From contig JAJPIX010000024.1 of NCBI GenBank assembly GCA_021324545.1, positions 1 through 40,959 of the forward strand: DNA of 40,959 nt. The letters run 5' to 3'. The position numbers and the translations under genes were made by a program. Shown here one piece after another: positions 1-7,865 of the stretch (within the stretch, counting starts at the first letter, position 1; every line of letters starts with the position of its first letter). The DNA is from Alphaproteobacteria bacterium. Lineage in GTDB: Bacteria; Pseudomonadota; Alphaproteobacteria; Micropepsales; Micropepsaceae. The notes under the pieces are model-generated. The model was not told the DNA's origin. It worked only from the letters and a program-made list of their open reading frames with translations, and did not search any database.

Positions 1-561
1 CATGGTGACGGTGGCATTGGCGGCGAGCAGGAGTTGTGCCGCGGGCTTGCCGAAAAGCAGCGAGCGGCCGATGACAAGCGCATTGAGGCCCGCAATGTCG
101 CCCACATATTCCCTGAGCAGCATCATCATGCCCATCGGCGTGCAGGACACCAGTTTGGCGCGGCCCGACACCAGCAATCCGGCATTGGTGGCGGTGAGCG
201 CATCCACATCCTTCTGCGGATCGATGAGATCCAGCACCGCGGCCTCGCGCACCTGTTTCGGCAGCGGCATCTGAACCAGAATGCCATGCACATGCCTGTC
301 GCCGTTCAGCGCCTTCACGCGCGCCAGCACGTCAGCTTCGCTGGCGCCGGCCGGCAGGCTGTAGTGGAACGAATTGAAGCCGATCGCTTCGGCCGTCTTG
401 CCCTTGTTGCGCACATAAACTTCGCTTGCCGGATCGTTGCCGACCAGCACGGTGGCGAGCCCCGGCACAAGCCCGTGCGCGGCTTTCAGCTTCGCCGCTT
501 CGGCTTCAATGCGCGCGCGCAGCTTTGCCGCTTCGGCCTTTCCGTCGATGATGCGCGCCAT
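1..561 (-). CDS. folD: FolD, methylenetetrahydrofolate dehydrogenase/cyclohydrolase (3' end outside window)
   Basis: Bifunctional cytosolic enzyme of one-carbon metabolism that interconverts 5,10-methylene-, methenyl- and 10-formyl-tetrahydrofolate with NADP. The first 187 codons are present; the family is usually about 290 residues, so the C-terminal NADP-binding part lies beyond the left edge. Visible family motifs are the YVRNK catalytic Tyr/Lys segment, GILVQMPLP, the PQKDVDA loop and CTPMG, with the GRS...GKP nucleotide-binding start near the edge. The ATG at 561 overlaps the stop of the upstream DUF167 gene (TGATG), so the two are probably translationally coupled in a yggT-DUF167-folD operon. 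Identity is secure. Confidence 0.96.
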   Translation of the reverse strand, partial: MARIIDGKAEAAKLRARIEAEAAKLKAAHGLVPGLATVLVGNDPASEVYVRNKGKTAEAIGFNSFHYSLPAGASEADVLARVKALNGDRHVHGILVQMPLPKQVREAAVLDLIDPQKDVDALTATNAGLLVSGRAKLVSCTPMGMMMLLREYVGDIAGLNALVIGRSLLFGKPAAQLLLAANATVTM

Positions 562-869
562 CACCTGTCGTCTCCCAGCGCTTTGAGGCGCGCAGCCAGC
601 TCCGCTGCATCGCCTGCGATTTCCACGATCTTGTTGCGCGCGGCCTGGCCTTTGGCAATGGCGATGCGCGATTTTCCCACACCCAGCGTTCGGGAGAGGA
701 GCGCGACAAGCGCATCATTGGCCTTGCCCTTTTCCGGCGGCGCGGAAACGCGGATTTTGAGATGGCCTTCTTCGCCGGCCGTGCGCACCCAGCCCTCGAT
801 CCGGTCGCGGCCGCCTTTCGGCGTAAGGCGCACCGCAAACGACACGCCCTGAGCCGTCGCGCGGATCAA
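561..869 (-). CDS. DUF167 family protein (YggU-like)
   Basis: Small protein of about 102 residues in the DUF167/YggU family, whose function is unknown. The typical core is visible: a PKGGRDRI-like first strand, LKIRVSAPPEKGKAN, and a C-terminal SRIAIAKGQAARNKIV segment. The frame stays open up to 1109, but the upstream part is antiphase to yggT. The likely start is the TTG at 869, whose last bases overlap the yggT stop (TTGA); a GTG at 845 is the alternative. It lies between yggT and folD with overlapping ends on both sides, so the three are almost certainly co-transcribed. The yggT/DUF167 pairing is common in proteobacteria. Confidence 0.85.
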   Translation of the reverse strand: MIRATAQGVSFAVRLTPKGGRDRIEGWVRTAGEEGHLKIRVSAPPEKGKANDALVALLSRTLGVGKSRIAIAKGQAARNKIVEIAGDAAELAARLKALGDDR

Positions 870-1159
870 GCGAAATAGCGCAGCGACGCCCACATGATGG
901 CGTACTGCAGGAAGGAAATTGCGATGAGCACGATGATGGGCGAAATGTCGAGCCCGCCGAAAGTGGGGATCACGCGGCGGATCTGCCGGAAAACCGGTTC
1001 CGTCAGCGCATAAAGGCCCTTCACAATCGAATAGGCGAACTGATTGTGCATGTTGATGACGCCGAACGCCACAAGCCAGCTCGCCACCACCGCAGCGATG
1101 ACAACCCACCAGTAGATATTGAGAAGCTGCAGGATCAGCCAGACGACCGGGTTGTACAT
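866..1159 (-). CDS. yggT: YggT family inner-membrane protein
   Basis: Protein of 97 residues with two hydrophobic segments, roughly residues 5-30 and 70-95. Between them is the family's conserved amphipathic part ([15 protein letters not shown], then [12 protein letters not shown]). YggT proteins are small membrane proteins of poorly defined role, linked in some bacteria to ion homeostasis or to correct organisation of membranes and division. The ATG at 1159 is the only sensible start; no strong Shine-Dalgarno sequence precedes it. The stop overlaps the TTG proposed as the start of the downstream DUF167 gene. This is the first gene of the operon that ends in folD, and it lies downstream of tRNA-Ala. 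Confidence 0.9.
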   Translation of the reverse strand: MYNPVVWLILQLLNIYWWVVIAAVVASWLVAFGVINMHNQFAYSIVKGLYALTEPVFRQIRRVIPTFGGLDISPIIVLIAISFLQYAIMWASLRYFA

Positions 1160-1218
1160 GGGCGCGCGGAACCTTTCACGAGAGCGGTGTGCTCAATGCG
1201 GCCTGCAAACGCAAGTCT

Positions 1219-1269
1219 GCTTCGCCCACGAGGGGCCGCGACCGGCCGGCCTCCCTTTGCGGGCGAAGC
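1219..1269 (-). terminator. Long hairpin directly downstream of tRNA-Ala
   Basis: A perfect 9-base inverted repeat (GCTTCGCCC at 1219-1227 and GGGCGAAGC at 1261-1269) encloses further GAGG/CCTC pairing. It starts two bases after the encoded CCA of the tRNA. There is no U-tract, so this is either a weak or factor-dependent terminator or a processing structure separating the tRNA from yggT. Position and symmetry are seen directly; the function is inferred. Confidence 0.4.
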
Positions 1270-1270
1270 C

Positions 1271-1346
1271 TGGTGGAGCTGAGCGGGATCGAACCGCTGA
1301 CCTCCTCATTGCGAACGAGGCGCTCTCCCAACTGAGCTACAGCCCC
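1271..1346 (-). tRNA. tRNA-Ala (anticodon CGC)
   Basis: Read on the minus strand, the 76 bases fold as a full cloverleaf. The acceptor stem is GGGGCTG/CAGCTCC and includes the G3-U70 wobble pair that is the alanine identity element. The D arm is GCTC...GAGC. The anticodon loop TTCGCAA gives anticodon CGC (plus-strand bases 1311-1313), which reads GCG codons. The T loop is TTCGATC, and the terminal CCA is encoded at 1271-1273. It lies on the same strand between the CPBP protease gene and yggT. Confidence 0.97.
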
Positions 1347-1410
1347 AAAAGGGGTTTTGGCCGGCTTCGCGGCCAGGCGGGCGGTATGTAGGAAGCACGC
1401 CTTCCCCCTG

Positions 1411-2298
1411 TCAAGCGAGCGCCTGGGTGAGCGCGGCCGGGCGGAAGCGGCGCCAGACATAAAGCCAGATCAGCGCGATCAGCGGATACATGACAAAGCT
1501 CGCTTCGGTTCCCAGCACCCCGCCGGTGAGCCAGTCTGGGCCCCGAAACGTCGCGTCGAGCAGCCGCTCTTTCGGGATGCGCGCGCCGTTGGGCGTGCCG
1601 ATCACGAAAAGCTGCATGAAATCGAAGGCGATGTGAAAGCCGACGGCAAACCACAAGGTTCCCGTCTTCAGCACGGTGTAGCAGAGCCAGAGGCTGAGTG
1701 AGACGAGCGTGATCACGTCCCAGATGTTCTCGCCATCCTTGAAGAAATAATGCGCCGCCGCGAACAGAAGCGCGATCACGATCGAAGCGGGCCAGAAGCC
1801 GATGCTCTTCCACAGGGCTTGCAGGAAATAGGCGCGGAAGAAGAACTCCTCGGAAATGCCAACACAGATGTTCGCGCCAAGCCAGGCAAGCGCTGCGTAA
1901 AACAGCGCATGGCCCGATAGCGCCAGGCCCTTCACCTGCATGCCGCCGAGCAGGATCATGGCAAGCCCGACAGCGCCCGCCATCACCGCACCCACGGCAA
2001 ATCCCCCCCACAGCCGGGCGCCGAAAATGCGCCGCAGGGGAAGGCCATAATGAAAGGGGCTGTGCCGCTCGTAGATCGCAAAGGGAATGGTGCAGATCAG
2101 CGCCACCACGAAGCTTACGGCTTCACCGAAAGCGATGCCGGCGGGCGACAGATCATCCGCAATATCGAGCTTCGCCTGAAGCGGCCCGATCGCATATTGC
2201 AGCAGTATCGGCACGATGACTGCCGCCAGCACGCAATAAAGCGCAGCCCGCCAGATGAAGCGCAACCGGCCGTCAGCGCCAAGCAACAGCGTCTTCAT
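1411..2298 (-). CDS. CPBP family intramembrane glutamic protease (Abi/CAAX-like)
   Basis: Integral membrane protein of 295 residues with about seven or eight hydrophobic segments. It carries the CPBP signature: E150-E151 followed by three Phe and R155 (the EExxxR motif), then a His in FAAAH around residue 183. These residues form the catalytic site in the Rce1/CPBP group. In bacteria the substrates are mostly unknown; some members give bacteriocin immunity or process small proteins. The ATG at 2298 is chosen because a GGGAG Shine-Dalgarno precedes it; the longer open frame up to 2382 would overlap the upstream dehydrogenase gene. Only 31 bases separate it from that gene, so they may share a transcript. 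Confidence 0.85.
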   Translation of the reverse strand: MKTLLLGADGRLRFIWRAALYCVLAAVIVPILLQYAIGPLQAKLDIADDLSPAGIAFGEAVSFVVALICTIPFAIYERHSPFHYGLPLRRIFGARLWGGFAVGAVMAGAVGLAMILLGGMQVKGLALSGHALFYAALAWLGANICVGISEEFFFRAYFLQALWKSIGFWPASIVIALLFAAAHYFFKDGENIWDVITLVSLSLWLCYTVLKTGTLWFAVGFHIAFDFMQLFVIGTPNGARIPKERLLDATFRGPDWLTGGVLGTEASFVMYPLIALIWLYVWRRFRPAALTQALA

Positions 2299-2329
2299 GC
2301 CTGAACTCCCGATGCGGGGTGCCGAGCGG

Positions 2330-3565
2330 CTATCTGCCCCTGTAGCTGACTCGCCATACCGTATTCCCGGCATCGTCGGCAATCAGAAGGCTGCCGTCTT
2401 TGGCCACCAGAAGGCCCGCGGGCCTTCCCCAGACGCGCGCGGGATGGGTTCCGTCAACCCAGAAACCGGTGATGAAATCGTCGTAGCCGCCAGCGGGCCT
2501 GCCATTCACAAAATGCACCCGAACCACCTTGTAGCCGGTGGGCGGATCGGCGTTCCACGAACCATGCAGCGCCACGAACGCGTCGCCCTTGTACTCCGCC
2601 GGGAACTGCGTGCCTTCGTAGAACACAAGGCCAAGCGGCGCCGAGTGCGACTGAAAAAGAAGATCCGGCGTTTTTGTCCTGGCAACAAGATCGGGGCGCT
2701 TCTTGCCGTAAACCGGATCGGGATGCGGGCCGATATAGGCGTATGGCCAGCCGTAAAACCCGCCCTTTTCAAGATGCGTCAGATAGTCGGGCACCATTTG
2801 CGTGCCGTAACCGTCGCGCTCGTTGACGGTAACCCACAGATTGTTTGTGCCCGGATAAAAGGCGATTCCCACAGGATTGCGAAGACCGGTGGCAAACGGC
2901 GACAGCGAGCCGTCGGCATTGACATGTTGCACGGTTGCGCGCGTGGCCGGCTCGCCCTCTTCGATATTGTCCCCGCTTCCGATCGCAAGATAAAGATTGC
3001 CGTCCGGCGAAAAAGCGATGTCGCGCGTCCAGTGATCGGACGATCCGCCGAAACCCTGTCTGGTGACGCGCGTCCTGCCCCCCGCAGAAAGCGCGCCATC
3101 GCTGTAAGCGAGCTTCCAGACCGCTTCGATGTCGCCGACATACAGGGCGCCGTTATGGAACGCGAGGCCGTGCGGATGATTGAAGCCGGACGCGAAGGTT
3201 GCGGTCTTGTCCGCCTTGCCATCGCCATCGGTGTCGCGCAGCAACATGATCCGGCCGTCGCGCGGTTCGGCCAGGAACACATCGCCGTTCGGCGCCAGCG
3301 CCATCCAGCGCGGGCCGCTCAGCCCGTCGGCGAAAATGTTCACCGAAAACCCGGCCGGCGCCTGCAGGGTCGCATCCATTGGTCTTGGAATGACGTGAGA
3401 CTCATTGTCCGCGGCAGGCGTGGCAAACGGTTCGGGCAGGCTGGCCGGCGCAAGCGAGAAATGTTTGCCCGGATAATCGCCGGCCGGATTGGCCGCAACG
3501 GCGCAGATGGGCAAAAACGCCAAAAATGCCAAAAACGCCAGAGAAACAGGAATGTATCGAAGCAT
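2330..3565 (-). CDS. PQQ-dependent sugar dehydrogenase family protein (GSDH/sorbosone dehydrogenase-like), exported
   Basis: Protein of 411 residues with a Sec signal peptide (residues 1-24, ending AVA-A) and a six-bladed beta-propeller of the glucose/sorbosone dehydrogenase family. Supporting motifs are a calcium-binding type DTDGDGKAD segment, FNHPHGLAFH, GLRNPVGIAFYP, GGFYGWPYAYIGP and a late HGSWN, all typical of soluble aldose/sorbosone dehydrogenase homologues. The expected activity is periplasmic sugar oxidation using PQQ, but many members have no proven substrate, and no PQQ biosynthesis gene is in the window. The ATG at 3565 has a GGGAGG Shine-Dalgarno. The signal peptide core is encoded by three tandem 9-base units at 3512-3538. 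Confidence 0.85.
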   Translation of the reverse strand: MLRYIPVSLAFLAFLAFLPICAVAANPAGDYPGKHFSLAPASLPEPFATPAADNESHVIPRPMDATLQAPAGFSVNIFADGLSGPRWMALAPNGDVFLAEPRDGRIMLLRDTDGDGKADKTATFASGFNHPHGLAFHNGALYVGDIEAVWKLAYSDGALSAGGRTRVTRQGFGGSSDHWTRDIAFSPDGNLYLAIGSGDNIEEGEPATRATVQHVNADGSLSPFATGLRNPVGIAFYPGTNNLWVTVNERDGYGTQMVPDYLTHLEKGGFYGWPYAYIGPHPDPVYGKKRPDLVARTKTPDLLFQSHSAPLGLVFYEGTQFPAEYKGDAFVALHGSWNADPPTGYKVVRVHFVNGRPAGGYDDFITGFWVDGTHPARVWGRPAGLLVAKDGSLLIADDAGNTVWRVSYRGR

Positions 3566-3631
3566 CGTCCATTGACCTCCCGCGCCCATCAACCGGAAAT
3601 AAACCAGATGCGGCGTAGGCAGGAAACCACA

Positions 3632-4069
3632 ATGACCGGCCTGCCCAAGCGACCGCTTTTTCGTCTTGCCCTGCCGCTTCTGTTTGCGTGTTGCACGGGG
3701 TTGCCCGCTTTCGCGGATGAAGCCTCGCGCCCCCAGCACCGCATCACCCAATCCGACAGCTACACCATGCTGGAGCCGATCTACGCCACGATTGTGGAAA
3801 ACGGCAGTCCGCGGGGCCTTTTGATGGTTGCGATCGGGCTCGACATTCCCGATGGCGCCCTGCGCGGGCGCGTCATGCGCATCTTGCCGCTTCTGCGCGA
3901 TGCCTATGTCCGCAACATGGTGGCGTTTTCGGCGGCGGCCGTCCGCCCCTGGCAGCAACCGGATGTCACAATGATCGCGCAGCGCCTGCAGACCGTGACC
4001 GACCGTGAGCTCGAGAAGAAGGGCGCGCGCGTGCTTCTGGCGCAGGTGGCAATCCGGATGACGCGCTAG
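3632..4069 (+). CDS. Small exported protein of unknown function
   Basis: Protein of 145 residues with a clear signal peptide (basic start, hydrophobic LALPLLFACC core, cleavage near AFA-D) and a mature domain of about 115 residues ending in RMTR. The spacing of a hydrophobic VAIGLDIPD strand, a long helix with LLRDAYVRNMVAF, and a closing VLLAQVAIRM strand loosely resembles the periplasmic domain of FliL-type proteins. This is only an impression and no function is assigned. The ATG at 3632 has AGGA seven bases ahead; an in-frame ATG at 3608 is the alternative. It is divergent from the sugar dehydrogenase, with 66 bases between starts. Confidence 0.75.
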   Translation: MTGLPKRPLFRLALPLLFACCTGLPAFADEASRPQHRITQSDSYTMLEPIYATIVENGSPRGLLMVAIGLDIPDGALRGRVMRILPLLRDAYVRNMVAFSAAAVRPWQQPDVTMIAQRLQTVTDRELEKKGARVLLAQVAIRMTR

Positions 4070-4106
4070 CGGCGTCTTGCGCCACAGCCTGCGGCAAGGT
4101 TGCGCA

Positions 4107-4895
4107 TCACATGGCGGAAATGCCGCCGTCCACCTTCAGCTCCGCGCCGGTCACGAATTTGGATTCGTCGCTTGCCAGATAAAGGACGGCATAGGCGATG
4201 TCGTCCGGTTCGCCGATATGGCCCAGCGGAATCTGCCGGCCGAGCTTGGCGTATGCTTCTTCGCGGCTGCCGACGCGCTGCACCAGCGGTTCGAGAATGG
4301 GCGTGGCAATGAACACCGGATGCACGGAGTTGGAGCGGATGTTGTAGCCCTTGCGCGCGCAATAGAGCGCCACCGATTTGGAAAGATGCCGCACCGCGGC
4401 TTTGGCCGAATTGTAGGCCGCCATGTTGTGGCCCGCGATGATTCCGGAAATGGACGAGATGTTGACGATGGAGCCGCCAAGGCCCGTGTCCTTCGCCGTT
4501 TTGGCGATGACCGGAATGGCAAGCTTGCAGCCCAGGAACACGCCGTCCAGATCGATCGCATGCACGCGCCGCCATTCGGAAAGAGTCACGTCCTCGAAAT
4601 CCTTGGTCAGTCCGATGCCTGCATTGTTGACGAGAACGTGCAATCCGCCGAAGGCGCGCACGGTTTCTTCCAGCGCCTTGCCCCAGTCCTCTTCATTGGT
4701 GACATCCTGCCGGATGGCGATGGCGGCGCCCTTGCGCATCTGGTTGATGGAGTTGGCAATGGCCTTGGCGCCTTCGAGATTGACATCGGTGACGGCGACG
4801 CGTGCGCCTTCTTTCGCCAGCATCCGCGCCGAGGCTTCGCCCAATCCTTGCGCCGCGCCCGTGATGAGCGCGATCTTGCCTTGAACTCTTTCCAT
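4107..4895 (-). CDS. Short-chain dehydrogenase/reductase (SDR), classical type
   Basis: NAD(P)-dependent oxidoreductase of 262 residues with all classical SDR landmarks: TGAAQGLG cofactor loop (residues 12-19), VTDVN after strand 2 (an acidic residue suggesting NAD), NNAG around residue 90, the catalytic Ser in ISSISG and YNSAK around 155-160, and a C-terminal VTGAELKVDGG. The substrate is unknown; relatives act on hydroxysteroids or cyclic alcohols. The ATG at 4895 is preferred over 4907 because GGAG lies six bases ahead of it and nothing precedes 4907. Its start faces the start of the AT-richer DUF3800 gene, with 42 bases between. Confidence 0.92.
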   Translation of the reverse strand: MERVQGKIALITGAAQGLGEASARMLAKEGARVAVTDVNLEGAKAIANSINQMRKGAAIAIRQDVTNEEDWGKALEETVRAFGGLHVLVNNAGIGLTKDFEDVTLSEWRRVHAIDLDGVFLGCKLAIPVIAKTAKDTGLGGSIVNISSISGIIAGHNMAAYNSAKAAVRHLSKSVALYCARKGYNIRSNSVHPVFIATPILEPLVQRVGSREEAYAKLGRQIPLGHIGEPDDIAYAVLYLASDESKFVTGAELKVDGGISAM

Positions 4896-4937
4896 CTCGT
4901 TCTCCATAAAGCGGCGCAGAAATGCTATTCTTTGGCA

Positions 4938-5693
4938 ATGCAGATTCTTTTCTTAGATGAATCTGGTACCCCGCCAGCGCCGAACCAGGCGACGCAGCGA
5001 TACTTCGTTATAGCCGGAGTAATCGTACCAGAAAATGTCTGGCACCGGCTTCGCGATGCACTTTTTGGGATGAAAATTCGCAGAAAAATTAGAGGTGAAT
5101 TGAAATGGCGTTATTTTTCACCGGATAATGCCGATCCAAGGAATCCAATGCGGCACCTAGAGAAAGCAGAGCGAGATGCAATTCGTGCTGAACTTTTTGG
5201 GATGCTGATAAAGCAGCCGGCGATTAAGATAATTTCTGGCGTCTGCTCAATTCAGGCAGCCTATGCTCTAGCGTCAGTCAATGATCAGCAGGATATCTAT
5301 AATCTAACTTACAAAGTGATTACGGAACGATTCCAGTATTTCTTGCAGGATTTGGGGCGGGAGACTGGAAGAGGAGAGCACGGGCTCGTTATTGCGGACC
5401 ATCGAGGCCGTGATGATGATAAGCGACTGAGAGCACATCATCAGATGCTCATTCATTCGACCAGCGCCTTTACCTCTAAGTACGCCAATCTGATCGAAAG
5501 TCTATTGTTACAGCCGTCCCAATTGAGCGTCGGCGTGCAGTTTGCGGATATCGTGGCCGGCGCGATTTGGCGCAACTTTGAACGCCACGATGATCGGTGG
5601 TTTAGGCTTATGGAGCCGTCGTTGCGCCGAAGCGCGGCCGGCCGAGTTGATGGTTACGGAATCGTAAAAGTGCCGAAGGCTGGATGGGTGTGA
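4938..5693 (+). CDS. DUF3800 domain protein in a low-G+C insert
   Basis: Protein of 251 residues starting MQILFLDESG, the hallmark N-terminus of DUF3800 (D7, E8), with later family-type motifs ADHRGRDDD and VQFADIVAGA. DUF3800 is uncharacterised; an RNase H-like nuclease fold has been suggested for it, and it is often found in phages and accessory islands. Base composition and codons (ATA, TTA, CTA, AGA are frequent) differ plainly from both neighbours, which indicates horizontal acquisition. No Shine-Dalgarno precedes the ATG, and a TATTCT -10-like box sits only seven bases upstream (4926-4931), so the mRNA may be leaderless. No integrase, repeats or partner gene were seen. Confidence 0.85.
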   Translation: MQILFLDESGTPPAPNQATQRYFVIAGVIVPENVWHRLRDALFGMKIRRKIRGELKWRYFSPDNADPRNPMRHLEKAERDAIRAELFGMLIKQPAIKIISGVCSIQAAYALASVNDQQDIYNLTYKVITERFQYFLQDLGRETGRGEHGLVIADHRGRDDDKRLRAHHQMLIHSTSAFTSKYANLIESLLLQPSQLSVGVQFADIVAGAIWRNFERHDDRWFRLMEPSLRRSAAGRVDGYGIVKVPKAGWV

Positions 5694-5709
5694 ACTAAAA
5701 GACGCCGAG

Positions 5710-5795
5710 TGAGACCTTAGTCTCAACGTGCATTCCGACGCACTCCCGGCGCGCCTATAAGATAGGAAATATTTTGCAGTTTGCAAATCGCAAAC
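5710..5795. repeat. Two hairpins between convergent genes
   Basis: The first hairpin is TGAGAC (5710-5715), four-base loop, GTCTCA (5720-5725). The second is GTTTGC (5779-5784), five-base loop, GCAAAC (5790-5795). Both lie in the AT-richer stretch between the end of the DUF3800 gene and the end of the next SDR gene. They may act as weak bidirectional terminators; neither has a strong U-tract. They could instead mark the right border of the acquired segment. Confidence 0.35.
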
Positions 5796-5847
5796 CGGTG
5801 GCCTGAATTATCCGAACAGATTGAATCACTTAATTGGGAAAAGGGCT

Positions 5848-6651
5848 TCATGCCCTCGGCGATTGCAAATGCTTCACGATGTTCAGAATGATTTTTCGCG
5901 GCGTAAAGGCAACCGATCGTGCCATCACCCGGTTGCGCAGGCCCGTGATGACCACGCGCTTGTTCCGCTGAAAGCCGCGGTAGCCCATGCGGGCCACCGG
6001 CGCCGACGGCATCGGCGTTCCGGCCGCCGAAAGTCTGGTTTTGTCGGTGCCGGCGCGTTCACGGAAAGCGCTGACCGTCGGGCCGGGGCAAAGGCAGCTC
6101 ACATGCACGCCTGTGCCTTCGGCTTCCTTCCACAAGGCTTCGGAGAACGACAGCACGAAGGCCTTGCTGGCGTAGTAAACCGCCATCAGCGGCCCGGGCT
6201 GGAACGCCGCGGTCGAGGCGACGTTCAGCACGCCGCCGCGTTTGTTCTTTAGCATCGCGGGCCAGAATTCATGCGTCAGTTCCACCAGCGCGCGGATGTT
6301 GAGATCGATCATGCCGAGTTGCTCGGCTTCGTTCGAGCCATCGAATGCGCCGGCGATACCGTAACCGGCATTGTTCACCAGGACATCCACATTCAATCCG
6401 CGCGCGCGGATATCGCCGGCCAGTTTGCTGCCGGCGCCCGGCACGCCCAGATCGATCGCGATGGCCGCCGCTTGGATTTTGTATTTGCCGGCCAGCCGCT
6501 TTGCGACGTCGTTGAGCGCCGATTCATTCCGCGCGGCAAGTATGAGGTCGTAGCCGTCTCTGGCGAAGCATTCTGCCAGATCCACGCCGATGCCCATGCT
6601 GGCGCCGGTCACGAGCGCTGTCTGTCCGTCGCCTCTGCGTTTGCGCGCCAT
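5848..6651 (-). CDS. Short-chain dehydrogenase/reductase (SDR), DltE/YqjQ-like
   Basis: Oxidoreductase of 267 residues with TGASMGIG (residues 15-22), a basic AARNE after strand 2 (suggesting NADP), VLVNNAGYG, a catalytic Ser in VASTAAFQPGP, YYASK, and CPGPT. The long C-terminal part with GFQRNKRVVITGLRNR is typical of the membrane-lipid or acyl-chain type SDRs related to DltE/YqjQ; the substrate is unknown. The ATG at 6651 has GGGGGA five bases ahead. The terminator of the upstream diiron gene lies directly in front of it, so it is probably transcribed separately. It is not closely similar to the other SDR at 4107-4895. Confidence 0.9.
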   Translation of the reverse strand: MARKRRGDGQTALVTGASMGIGVDLAECFARDGYDLILAARNESALNDVAKRLAGKYKIQAAAIAIDLGVPGAGSKLAGDIRARGLNVDVLVNNAGYGIAGAFDGSNEAEQLGMIDLNIRALVELTHEFWPAMLKNKRGGVLNVASTAAFQPGPLMAVYYASKAFVLSFSEALWKEAEGTGVHVSCLCPGPTVSAFRERAGTDKTRLSAAGTPMPSAPVARMGYRGFQRNKRVVITGLRNRVMARSVAFTPRKIILNIVKHLQSPRA

Positions 6652-6663
6652 GAAATCCCCCGA

Positions 6664-6694
6664 AAGAAAAAGGGCGGCCCGCCCGGCCGCCCTT
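6664..6694 (-). terminator. Rho-independent terminator of the first diiron gene
   Basis: On the minus strand, AAGGGCGGCC (6694-6685) and its complement (6679-6670) form a 10-base-pair stem with a five-base loop. It is followed by a T-rich run interrupted by one C (plus-strand A-run at 6664-6671). It lies 27 bases after the stop of the ferritin-like gene and ends just before the SDR start. Confidence 0.85.
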
Positions 6695-6720
6695 CACATT
6701 AGCGCAAATTCATGCCGCTA

Positions 6721-7833
6721 TCATTCCGCCGCCAAAAGCGCCGGTGTGATCATCTTTCCGCCGTTCAGCTTGATCAGGTATTTGATGCCTTCCTCGGCGA
6801 TATCATCGCCCACCATGCGGTCGCCTTCGGCATAAAGCTCGGCCATGTCGATGTAGGCCGCGTAATTGCCGCGCGTGCGGTCGGTAATGATGCCCGCCTT
6901 GAGCAATGTCTTGATGAGGACGCGGAAGATGTTGGTGGCTTCCTGCAGCTCTTCGCGGATGTTTGAATCGGTCATGGCCTCCATGAACGCCTGCTGGCAC
7001 CACACGGGATCGAGCCCGAGCGACTCATAGATCCAGCTCTTCTGATCGGGCGAACCCAGGTTGTAGAGAAGAATCGAAAATACCTGCCACGCCCAGTCTT
7101 CGATCAGCTCATGCTCGCCCTTCGACAGATGCGGAATCGTGCGGTCAGCCCAGATCTTCCCGAACTTGTGATGGAAGGCCTCGTCCGTCATCACAAGCTG
7201 CATGGTCTGGCGCATCAATGGATCGCGCGCTTCCTTGAAGAAGGTGGCAAAGGCGCCCATGGCCAGTCCTTCGACCAGAAGCTGCATGCCCACGATCTTC
7301 TTCCAGACAAGCGGCGACGAGACGAGCTCGTTCAGAAGATTGCCCAGCGCCGGCCCCACCTTCACGGGCTTGCCCCAGCGCGCCTGGATGAATTTCGTGA
7401 AGGCCGTGACATGGCGCGCCTCTTCGCGCGTCTGGTTCGCGGCATATTCCTGCGCGCCGGGATCGCGCAGGATGTGGCACAGCGAGGCCGAAAGCGACAG
7501 CGCGCCCTGCTCGCCGTGGAGGATGGAAGAGAGCGACCACCACACATCCATATTGACGAGCTTGATCTTGCCCTTTTCGTCCAGCTTGTCGCCGATGGCG
7601 GTCTTGAGGTCTGCATTGGCCTGCGGATTGATCAGATATTCGTTCTCCATGTCGAATTTCTGGCTGAAATCGATGTACTTCTTGTCCAGCGGATCCCAGA
7701 AATGGTCGTGCGTCGCCGAGATGATCTTGTCGAAGGCGCTCGATCGCTGGCCGTATCGCTCCACATCCAACATGGCGGGAAAATCATGGGGATCGATGGC
7801 GTTGTAGGCGGGATCCTTGGTGATGTTGTCCAT
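6721..7833 (-). CDS. Ferritin-like diiron protein (AurF/R2-like superfamily), paralogue 1
   Basis: Helical protein of 370 residues with a complete carboxylate-bridged diiron ligand set: E108 (HGEQGAL), E138xxH141 (EEARH), E188 (LVEGLAM) and E218xxH221 (DEAFHH). This E, ExxH, E, ExxH pattern is shared by ribonucleotide reductase R2, acyl-ACP desaturases and N-oxygenases such as AurF, so an O2-activating oxidase/oxygenase role is likely; the substrate is unknown. It has no signal peptide. The ATG at 7833 has AAGGA ahead of it; an upstream TTG at 7848 is less likely. A paralogue of exactly the same length lies at 16354-17466 with a matching promoter. It is monocistronic, closed by its own terminator. 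Confidence 0.85.
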   Translation of the reverse strand: MDNITKDPAYNAIDPHDFPAMLDVERYGQRSSAFDKIISATHDHFWDPLDKKYIDFSQKFDMENEYLINPQANADLKTAIGDKLDEKGKIKLVNMDVWWSLSSILHGEQGALSLSASLCHILRDPGAQEYAANQTREEARHVTAFTKFIQARWGKPVKVGPALGNLLNELVSSPLVWKKIVGMQLLVEGLAMGAFATFFKEARDPLMRQTMQLVMTDEAFHHKFGKIWADRTIPHLSKGEHELIEDWAWQVFSILLYNLGSPDQKSWIYESLGLDPVWCQQAFMEAMTDSNIREELQEATNIFRVLIKTLLKAGIITDRTRGNYAAYIDMAELYAEGDRMVGDDIAEEGIKYLIKLNGGKMITPALLAAE

Positions 7834-7865
7834 GGGCATCCTTCGCAAATTGGCAGACGCATGCA

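Noticed and set aside
561..1109. A longer version of the DUF167 protein starting at 1109
   Set aside because: The extra 80 codons lie antiphase within yggT and carry no domain. The TTG at 869 gives the normal family length.
4896..5847. A mobile element or integron cassette around the DUF3800 gene
   Set aside because: No terminal inverted repeats, target duplications, transposase or integrase are visible. Only the composition is foreign.
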